15,511 nucleotides of DNA from Spirochaetaceae bacterium. Its GTDB lineage: Bacteria; Spirochaetota; Spirochaetia; Treponematales; Breznakiellaceae. The position numbers and the translations under genes are program-made. Positions 7,462 through 13,222 of this stretch are shown here, piece by piece (position 1 is the stretch's first letter; each line of letters starts with the position of its first letter). The notes beneath the pieces were generated by a model. That model saw only the letters and a list, made by a program, of their open reading frames with translations, did not search any database and had not been told where the DNA came from. Location of the stretch: contig JAITAM010000035.1 of the NCBI GenBank assembly GCA_031284085.1, positions 1 through 15,511 of the forward strand. The letters run 5' to 3'.

Positions 7462-7676
7462 CCTGCGGTGCTATCAATGCAAAATAAAAGCTTCAGTATT
7501 TGAGGATTGAATTCAAAAAGATAAATCGGATAAACTGAGCATGATTTACCGGCTCTAATCCGCCCCTCCTCAAGGAAAAGGCTGGAAACCGATGATTATC
7601 TTGGCGCGCCGAAACCGGAACGAAAGAGAGGAGAGTGCCTTTCGTTCTTTGCCAAAGTAAGGAGTATTTCCAATAC
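7462..7676 (+). promoter_or_regulatory. Intergenic region with stem-loop before the lipoprotein operon
   Basis: GAACGAAAG (7618-7626) pairs perfectly with CTTTCGTTC (7639-7647) around a 12-base loop. TTGGC (7601-7605) and GCCAA (7651-7655) could extend it. Only three T residues follow, and the next ribosome binding site (AAGGAG, 7659-7664) lies 12 bases on. It could be a weak terminator for the chemoreceptor gene or a translation-control hairpin for the lipoprotein. A weaker fold lies near 7525-7550. I see no convincing promoter in this stretch. Confidence 0.45.
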
Positions 7677-8582
7677 ATGTATTCAATGATTGGGCTTTTT
7701 GTTGTTATCCTCGTTTCTTCTTGTTCAACAGGCCCTGCAAAAATCAGTGCTTCATTAGTAGTCTCTGATGGACAGCATCGTTTTGTTCCCTTAGCTAAGG
7801 GCGCTTCGGTTTATGCTACTGTTGATATTGCTAAAGCACGCCGGCTCCTTGAGCTTATACTAAAAGACAGCAAGGAACTGCGTTCCGCATCTGATATAAT
7901 TGATAAAACAAAGTCGGCATGGATTGCTTTTTATCCGGATGACTCCTCTCAACAGTTTATGCTTGTGGCGGACGGTACGTATCCAAGCGGTCAAGCCAAT
8001 ATGTCGTTTTCTTTTGATCCGGACTGGAAGAGACGCTCCTCTCAGGCAGGCGGTACGTATTGGTATTCGGCTGACGAGCGCCTTTCGCTGGCGCTTAACG
8101 CCCGCCGAGTCTTCCTTTCAGACGGAGACCCTTTGGCAATGCCTCCTGGGGTAGCCATTCCGGATGGTTTTGAAACATTCTGTGCCGACTCCGCTATGGC
8201 TTTTTGGCTTGATGATGCGGCTTTAATAAACCAGATATTTGAGTCTCTTGATATTCCTATCCAAATACCGGCAAAAAATACCTTTGTAGTTATCCGTCCA
8301 TCGCCGTTCCCGAATTATTATGACACGGATATCAACTTTGAACTTTTTCATACGGCACAGGCGAAAGGCTTAGTAGCGGTATTTTCTTTGGCGCGCCGTT
8401 CAATAAACCTTGAAGAACCTTTACCTAAGGAGGGACTTTCCGTTTTATTTGCGGCTTTGTTTACCAATCCACCCGTTCAAGATGGAACTCATTTGCTTAT
8501 CCGTGCCGCAACACTCTCCGAAACGGAGATACCCTTGCTTTTTAATACTTTTGCATCTTTTTCTAAAAAAAATAAGGAGTAA
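7677..8582 (+). CDS. Conserved-looking lipoprotein, function unknown
   Basis: A 301-residue protein with a short lipoprotein signal: hydrophobic MIGLFVVILVSS followed by lipobox Cys16 (VSSC), so it should be lipid-anchored. ATG at 7677 is preferred: it gives the proper signal peptide and follows AAGGAG, although the 12-base spacing is long. A GTG at 7635 is an alternative but would add 14 residues before the signal and has its SD too close. The mature part is mixed alpha/beta, with no catalytic motif I recognise; segments such as GASVYATVDIAKARRLLELI and TFVVIRPSPFPNY suggest a folded extracytoplasmic domain. It is first of a tight rightward set of four genes; the next start is 4 bases past its stop. 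Confidence 0.8.
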   Translation: MYSMIGLFVVILVSSCSTGPAKISASLVVSDGQHRFVPLAKGASVYATVDIAKARRLLELILKDSKELRSASDIIDKTKSAWIAFYPDDSSQQFMLVADGTYPSGQANMSFSFDPDWKRRSSQAGGTYWYSADERLSLALNARRVFLSDGDPLAMPPGVAIPDGFETFCADSAMAFWLDDAALINQIFESLDIPIQIPAKNTFVVIRPSPFPNYYDTDINFELFHTAQAKGLVAVFSLARRSINLEEPLPKEGLSVLFAALFTNPPVQDGTHLLIRAATLSETEIPLLFNTFASFSKKNKE

Positions 8583-8586
8583 TTAT

Positions 8587-8883
8587 ATGCCGACGTATGA
8601 ATATAAATGCAGCATCTGCGGCTATTCTTTCGATGTCTTTCAGAGTATACACGATGAGCCTTTGAAGGCCTGTCCTCAGTGCGGCAAAGAAATCCGCCGA
8701 GTTATCAATGGAGGAATCGGTGTTATCTTTAGAGGTTCCGGTTTTTATGTTACCGATACCCAGAAAAACTCAGGTTCCGATACACCTAAAGAAGCGCCGG
8801 CAAAGGATACGCCTAAAAAGGCCGAACCGGCCCCGGCTGCAAGCCCCTCCTCGCCTGATTCTAAGAAAGCATCGTCAGGATGA
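8587..8883 (+). CDS. FmdB-family zinc ribbon protein
   Basis: A 98-residue small protein with the hallmark start MPTYEYKCSICG and paired cysteines C8/C11 and C29/C32, forming a zinc ribbon of the FmdB/CxxC_CxxC_SSSS type. This is followed by GSGFYVTD, typical of the family, and a proline/alanine/lysine-rich tail (about 62-98). The family is often called regulatory, but its biochemical role is poorly defined. ATG at 8587 is preceded by AAGGAG embedded in the last codons of the lipoprotein gene, so translation is probably coupled. Confidence 0.92.
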   Translation: MPTYEYKCSICGYSFDVFQSIHDEPLKACPQCGKEIRRVINGGIGVIFRGSGFYVTDTQKNSGSDTPKEAPAKDTPKKAEPAPAASPSSPDSKKASSG

Positions 8884-8890
8884 ATAAACT

Positions 8891-9241
8891 ATGGGTCAGA
8901 CAAAGTTCTTCTGTGATAATTGCGGTACTGAAGTTCCTCAAGAATCTGAGACCTGTCCCCGGTGCGGCCGCAGCTTTTCATCGGTACGCTGCCCTCTCTG
9001 CAGTTTTGTAGGAGAGGTATCAATGTTCAGCAACGGTTGTCCTGCATGCGGCTATTCGGCGCCCCCTCCCGAAAAAAAAACGCTTGTACAAGAGCAGGCA
9101 AACCCGCCGCTCCTCCAAGCCGATAGACCTGTTCAAATAAACCCTTCAAGCGACTATATCTGGAGTTTGCCGCTGTGGGTGTATATTGTTACCGGCCTTT
9201 CCGTGCTTGCGGTGTGTATTGCCCTGTATATGAAACTATAG
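8891..9241 (+). CDS. Double zinc-ribbon protein with C-terminal membrane anchor
   Basis: A 116-residue protein with four CxxC pairs: C8/C11, C22/C25, C34/C37 and C50/C53, giving two zinc ribbons. A proline-rich linker follows, then a single hydrophobic helix near the C-terminus (about 93-114), so the ribbons are probably cytoplasmic and tail-anchored. It starts 7 bases after the FmdB stop with only a weak AGGA upstream, again suggesting translational coupling. Function unknown; zinc-ribbon-plus-helix proteins are common in bacteria and often act as adaptors or regulators, which is inference here. Confidence 0.85.
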   Translation: MGQTKFFCDNCGTEVPQESETCPRCGRSFSSVRCPLCSFVGEVSMFSNGCPACGYSAPPPEKKTLVQEQANPPLLQADRPVQINPSSDYIWSLPLWVYIVTGLSVLAVCIALYMKL

Positions 9242-9266
9242 GAGTAGACCTTAGGTCTGGCTAATC

Positions 9267-9956
9267 ATGTTCCCTATCTTTCAAAATAACAGCTTGGTAA
9301 GTCCGCCTGACGACTCCCTGCTGCCGGAGGGCGTTTCCGTTGTCAATTTGCCCGGATTGTGCTATGCCGAATTGCCGGACGATGCGCCGCTGCCGGCCGG
9401 TTGGGTAGCGCGATCGATGCGGCAAATGATGGCGCTCTGTGATGACTATACGCTCGGCGCTTATCATATTATGCAATGGCGGCGTCAATCGCAATTTTGC
9501 GGGTGCTGTTCCGGCCGGAATGAAGATTCTCCTGACGAAATAGCGCGGATATGCCCAGCGTGCGGGCGCATAGAATACCCCAGAATCAGTCCTGCGGTTA
9601 TTGTGCGCATCACGAATAATGCCGGCCAGATACTGCTTGCCCACAATAGCAACTTTAGTCCCGGGGTCTATAGTCTCATTGCAGGCTTTGTTTCCCCCGG
9701 CGAAAATCTTGAAACGACAGTCATACGCGAAATAAAGGAAGAAATAAACATTACCGTAAAGAATATCCGCTACTATGCCTCGCAGCCGTGGCCGTTTCCT
9801 AATTCATTGATGATAGGTTTTACCGCCCGCTACGCCTCTGGTACGATCAAGCCTGATGGTATTGAAATTGAAGATGCCGGGTGGTTCAGCCGCGCTGCTT
9901 TGCCCATTCTTCCCAGTCCGGGGTCTTTATCCCGGCGCTTAATTGACACTTGGTAA
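9267..9956 (+). CDS. nudC: NADH pyrophosphatase / NAD-cap RNA hydrolase NudC
   Basis: A 229-residue Nudix hydrolase. The zinc ribbon uses C78/C81 and C96/C99; the Nudix box runs from G140 (GFVSPGE) to REIKEEINI (154-162); the NudC signature SQPWPFPNS sits at 172-180, which marks NAD(H) as the substrate. Known NudC enzymes cleave NADH to NMNH and AMP and remove NAD caps from RNA. One deviation: the conserved glycine after the catalytic EE pair is N161. The catalytic glutamates (E155, E158, E159) remain. It is short beside E. coli NudC (257 residues), the difference being in the N-terminal part. ATG at 9267 lies 25 bases past the previous stop with a poor ribosome binding site; an in-frame TAG at 9252 excludes an earlier start. 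Confidence 0.93.
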   Translation: MFPIFQNNSLVSPPDDSLLPEGVSVVNLPGLCYAELPDDAPLPAGWVARSMRQMMALCDDYTLGAYHIMQWRRQSQFCGCCSGRNEDSPDEIARICPACGRIEYPRISPAVIVRITNNAGQILLAHNSNFSPGVYSLIAGFVSPGENLETTVIREIKEEINITVKNIRYYASQPWPFPNSLMIGFTARYASGTIKPDGIEIEDAGWFSRAALPILPSPGSLSRRLIDTW

Positions 9957-10295
9957 GAGCCGCAGACTGCTTCACCGTTCCGGTGCTGGCATCAGGAGCG
10001 GAGTACGGCTCTTCGTCTACAGGCAGCACAATGTGCGCAGGGTCATTTTGTGCGTGCGCAGCAGCCACAGGCTGTTTCAAAACTTCAGCACTGGTATCGA
10101 AAGTGGCGCACGACTCTTCGTCTGACAGAAGCAGGGTGTATAGAGAGTCGTTTCTTCCGCACGCAACAGCCGCAGGCTGTTTCCAAACTTCAGCGCGGGT
10201 ATCGTAAGTGGCGCACGACTTTTCGTCAGACAGAAGCAGGGTGGATAGAGAGTCGTTTCTTCCGCACGCAACAGCCCCAGGCTGTTTCAAAACTT
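9957..10295. repeat. Repeat cluster C: 105-bp tandem units with hairpin cores
   Basis: Two 105-bp units (10062-10166 and 10167-10271) begin at the cores CAGCCACAGGCTG and CAGCCGCAGGCTG. A third core, CAGCCCCAGGCTG (10272-10284), starts a unit that passes into the 21-bp array. A degraded relative begins right at the nudC stop codon (GAGCCGCAGACTGC), and a single 21-bp-type element lies at 10044-10061. The units share the GGTATC-GTGGCGCACGACTTTTCGTC layout with the GGTATC-GGCGTACGACTTTC layout of clusters A and B, so this is one repeat family. As 105 is a multiple of three, frames stay open on both strands; these are not genes. Confidence 0.9.
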
Positions 10296-10653
10296 CATTT
10301 TGTGCGTGCGCAGGGTCATTTTGTGCGTGCGCAGAATCATTTTGTGCGTGCGCAGAATCATTTTGTGCGTGCGCAGAATCGTTTTGTGCGTGCGCAGAAT
10401 CATTTTGTGCGTGCGCAGAATCATTTTGTGCGTGCGCAGAATCATTTTGTGCGTGCGCAGAATCGTTTTGTGCGTGCGCAGAATCGTTTTGTGCGTGCGC
10501 AGAATCATTTTGTGCGTGCGCAGAATCCGTTTTGTGCGTGCGCAGAATCATTTTGTGCGTGCGCAGAATCATTTTGTGCGTGCACAGAATCATTTTGTGC
10601 GTGCACAGAATCGTTGCCTGCGTGCAAGGAATTACCCCCTGCGCGCAGGTAAT
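10296..10653. repeat. 21-bp tandem repeat array, about 17 units
   Basis: Fifteen close copies of a 21-bp unit (CATTTTGTGCGTGCGCAGAAT; some have CG at the start) begin at 10296 and repeat every 21 bases, with one extra C at 10528, followed by two decayed copies (10612, 10633). Each unit holds TGTGCGTGCGCA, twelve bases of strict purine-pyrimidine alternation, and a TTTT run. Copies near 10570-10611 carry GTGCACAG instead. The unit equals seven codons, so long frames appear on both strands; the extra C shifts all of them, which argues against a selected coding repeat. The last copy forms CCTGCGCGCAGG, a 12-base palindrome. Confidence 0.96.
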
Positions 10654-10676
10654 CTTTAGTTATATACAGGGTTGCT

Positions 10677-10712
10677 TTTTCTCTAAAAATGACCTTTTGA
10701 AAAAAGAGAAAA
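10677..10712. other. AT-rich inverted repeat between array and LRR promoter
   Basis: TTTTCTCT (10677-10684) pairs with AGAGAAAA (10705-10712), followed by TTTT. The stem is AT-rich and the loop is 20 bases, so any terminator activity would be weak. It could shield the LRR promoter from transcription out of the repeat array. Confidence 0.3.
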
Positions 10713-10727
10713 TTTTATCTAAACACT

Positions 10728-10757
10728 CTTGACATACTAACAAAAGTCAAGTTAAAT
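10728..10757 (+). promoter_or_regulatory. Promoter with overlapping dyad for the LRR gene
   Basis: TTGACA (10729-10734) and TTAAAT (10752-10757) are 17 bases apart. CTTGAC (10728-10733) and GTCAAG (10746-10751) form an inverted repeat spanning the -35 box and the spacer, a plausible operator. The ribosome binding site AAGGAG (10795-10800) lies 7 bases before ATG 10808. Confidence 0.6.
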
Positions 10758-10807
10758 AGTACCACAAATGCATAAGGTGCAATATGTTTTTTAGAAGGAG
10801 TATTCTT

Positions 10808-12595
10808 ATGAAGAAATTTTTGTTGGTGGTTTCATTCCTCAGCATAGCTTTTGCAGCGTGGGGACAGGATACAGTGGGTGAGGAAGCACCTGACCCGGGA
10901 AGACCGGAAACTACACTAGGTTCTGATGCCCCAGCGTGGGCTCAAGTATTACTTGACGCAATTAACAAGACCAATGACCGGATCGACTATTGGCATGGTG
11001 AAGGCCAGGGCGAAGGAGACGGTAGACCGTCAGGCAGCAGCCTCCATGCGGATTTTCTCCGGCGTGTTGGCGACACTGAAGGGACCGTGGTTATTATTCG
11101 CTACGTGGGGAGCGAGAAAGAAGTAAACATTCCTGAAAAACTAGATGCAGATCCTGATTTTGAAGGTAGAGGGGCGCCGGGCGGTACTGTTGTAGGTATT
11201 GATTATGCGGCGTTTGCCGATATGGAGTTGACGAAAGTCTTCCTTCCAACCACTCTTACATGGATCGGCGAGAGTGCTTTTGCCAATAACCTATTGGACA
11301 GGATCAGTATTCCTGCAAGTGTGTATAAAATTGGTCCAAGCGCTTTCTCTGGTAACAGATTGACAAATGTTCAGGTGCCGGTTAAAGTTACTGTTCTTGA
11401 ATATGCGGTCTTTTCTGATAACTTTTTGGAAAAGGTCGACCTTGGACAAAACGTAACTACTATTGGGTATGGCGCTTTTGCTAACAATAAGTTGCCCAAT
11501 ATTACTATTCCGTCCACTGTTACCGAAATCGGCGGCAAGGCATTTGATAATAATTACTTGGGTACCGGCACCGGTGCGGCACAGGGTACAATCACTATCC
11601 CCACTAAAGTTACAAAGATCGGTGACTATGCCTTTTCTAATAACCGGCTTGTAACCCTCCGTATTCCTAATAATGTTACAGAAATCGGTGAAGGTGCTTT
11701 TTATGCCAATATCCTGCAAAGTGTTGAAATTGGTAATGGGGTCAAATCTATTGGTTATAGGGCATTCAACGGCGAGAAATTCCCCGATGCTGACACGTAT
11801 GCAAGTCGGCGTGATGCTACTAATCCTGTTACCGACTATAAGGTCAATTATTGGGCTGGTAATAACCTAAACAAGTTGACTTTCGCTCCTGACAGCAAGC
11901 TTGAGACTATTGGAGAAGGTGCGTTTGGTAAGAACGATTTAAGTACCGTAAGTCTTCCTGAAAGTCTTGTTACCATTGAGAATGAAGCTTTTGCTCAGAA
12001 CAGATTGAATGCTACATTAACCATTCCAAACAAAGTTGTTAAAATCGGCGACCGGGCATTTGATCACAATTTGTTGTCTCTTGTTATTATTGGTAACAAT
12101 GTTGAAACCATTGGTAATAGTGCATTTGAAGAGAATGAACTAACACGCCTCATCCTTGGTACAAAAGTTGCTGAGATTGGTACACGGGCTTTTGCCGGTC
12201 TTCCTCCCAGCGACGATCCGGATGCTGAGAAAAAAGGTAATAGACTGCCGTCTATCGTTATTCCACCAAATCTCAAGATAGTTAGAGAAGCTGCATTCAA
12301 AGATAATGTACTGGCTAACGTTACATTCCCCGACAGTGTTCAACAGATTGGAAATGAAGCTTTTGCGAGCAATAAAATCATCTCCGTTACTTTTGGCAGC
12401 GGACTTTCAGATATTGGCGACAGTGCGTTCAAAACAAATGAACTGACTAAAGTTAGTATTGGTTCCAAGGTTAAAGTACTTGGTTCTGAAGCATTTGCTG
12501 CAAACAAAATCGTTAGCGTCAGCGTTCCCAACAGTATTGATAAAGAAGTAGCCCAAAAAGCATTTGATGAAAATACTGTTATAGCGGTGTACTGA
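10808..12595 (+). CDS. BspA-type (TpLRR-like) leucine-rich-repeat surface protein
   Basis: A 595-residue exported protein made of about 18 LRR_5 repeats. MKKFLLVVSFLSIAFAA is a signal peptide, with cleavage near AA|WGQ. A short acidic, glycine-rich region (about 20-80) precedes the repeats, which start near residue 90 with VIIRYVG and follow the pattern IPxxVTxIGxxAFxxNxL every 22-23 residues. Longer inserts occur within several units (for example around residues 320-350). There is no sortase signal or C-terminal transmembrane helix. Related treponemal and Bacteroides-group proteins bind host matrix or other bacteria, which is the likely but unproven role. ATG 10808 is chosen over an in-frame ATG at 10784 because it follows AAGGAG at 7 bases. 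It has its own promoter and a strong terminator. Confidence 0.95.
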   Translation: MKKFLLVVSFLSIAFAAWGQDTVGEEAPDPGRPETTLGSDAPAWAQVLLDAINKTNDRIDYWHGEGQGEGDGRPSGSSLHADFLRRVGDTEGTVVIIRYVGSEKEVNIPEKLDADPDFEGRGAPGGTVVGIDYAAFADMELTKVFLPTTLTWIGESAFANNLLDRISIPASVYKIGPSAFSGNRLTNVQVPVKVTVLEYAVFSDNFLEKVDLGQNVTTIGYGAFANNKLPNITIPSTVTEIGGKAFDNNYLGTGTGAAQGTITIPTKVTKIGDYAFSNNRLVTLRIPNNVTEIGEGAFYANILQSVEIGNGVKSIGYRAFNGEKFPDADTYASRRDATNPVTDYKVNYWAGNNLNKLTFAPDSKLETIGEGAFGKNDLSTVSLPESLVTIENEAFAQNRLNATLTIPNKVVKIGDRAFDHNLLSLVIIGNNVETIGNSAFEENELTRLILGTKVAEIGTRAFAGLPPSDDPDAEKKGNRLPSIVIPPNLKIVREAAFKDNVLANVTFPDSVQQIGNEAFASNKIISVTFGSGLSDIGDSAFKTNELTKVSIGSKVKVLGSEAFAANKIVSVSVPNSIDKEVAQKAFDENTVIAVY

Positions 12596-12645
12596 TACTC
12601 AAAAGAGTTGGCTAAATAGCCCACCGGTTCTTCTTCTTTATGAAG

Positions 12646-12684
12646 AAAAAAAGCGTCTGCCTGAAAAGGCAGACGCTTTTTTTT
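12646..12684. terminator. Strong bidirectional intrinsic terminator
   Basis: GCGTCTGCC (12653-12661) pairs with GGCAGACGC (12668-12676) around TGAAAA, with eight T residues after it and seven A residues before it. It therefore ends the rightward LRR transcript and, on the other strand, the leftward GH42 operon, which converge here. Confidence 0.95.
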
Positions 12685-12699
12685 AGTTAAAGAATATTT

Positions 12700-13221
12700 T
12701 CATTCTTCACCATACTGAATGTTTTCTACCTGCCATTGATAAAGAGGATCCGCGGTTTCCATCTGTAACGCTTTGATAGTCAACCGGTAGTACCCTTCTT
12801 TATACCGATTAAATTCACCGGTAATAACAAGCTGCGCATCTAAGTGCCGACCTATTGAGCGTATAATCTCATCGCTTACAAGGCCGGTCAGCCGATACCC
12901 AAGTCTAGCGGCAATTCTTTCTAAGTCTACCCGATCCTGCTTTACAACAATAAATGCACTGTCGAAGATCAGCCGGAGTAGCAATTTTTCTCTCAAATAC
13001 CGTCCCATTAGGTCATCCGGTGCATTGATGTAAGGTACAACAACTTTCATTCCTCGCGGCAAATGTTTTACCAGAAAGGCAACACCGGTATCCAAAGCCC
13101 GATCAATAGTCATCGTTTGCTCTTGAGCAAAGCACAGTCCGCTGCACGCCGCCGCCATAACTAAGGCAAGGAGCCGTCTGCCCACAACGACATGCGCCCT
13201 TTCATGCTCTTTACTCGTCAT
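12700..13221 (-). CDS. Exported CsgG/LpoB-like protein
   Basis: A 173-residue protein. A signal peptide after a basic, rather long N-region (GRRLLALVMAAACSGLCFA) should be cleaved before QEQ at residue 33. There is a cysteine in the hydrophobic core but no clear lipobox. The rest follows the CsgG / LpoB-like pattern: KVVVPYINAPDD strand, a helix, FIVVKQDRVDLERIAARLGY, then GLVSDEIIRSIGRHLDAQLV and a final ITGEFNRYKEGYYRLTIKAL strand pair. Such proteins bind other envelope proteins rather than act as enzymes, and many treponemes carry several. ATG 13221 is one base after the GH42 stop, so translation is probably coupled; GTG 13185 is another possible start that would shorten the N-region. Confidence 0.75.
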   Translation of the reverse strand: MTSKEHERAHVVVGRRLLALVMAAACSGLCFAQEQTMTIDRALDTGVAFLVKHLPRGMKVVVPYINAPDDLMGRYLREKLLLRLIFDSAFIVVKQDRVDLERIAARLGYRLTGLVSDEIIRSIGRHLDAQLVITGEFNRYKEGYYRLTIKALQMETADPLYQWQVENIQYGEE

Positions 13222-13222
13222 C

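Noticed and set aside
9886..10593. Long minus-strand frame encoding a repeated NDSAHAQ heptapeptide
   Set aside because: It is the 21-bp array read through. Several frames on both strands are open for the same reason, one extra C at 10528 shifts frame, there is no ribosome binding site, and it overlaps the nudC end.
10050..10732. Plus-strand frames through cluster C and the 21-bp array (CACAESF and VRAQNHF repeats)
   Set aside because: Same repeat effect; units of 105 and 21 bp are multiples of three, so frames stay open without selection. No start signals.
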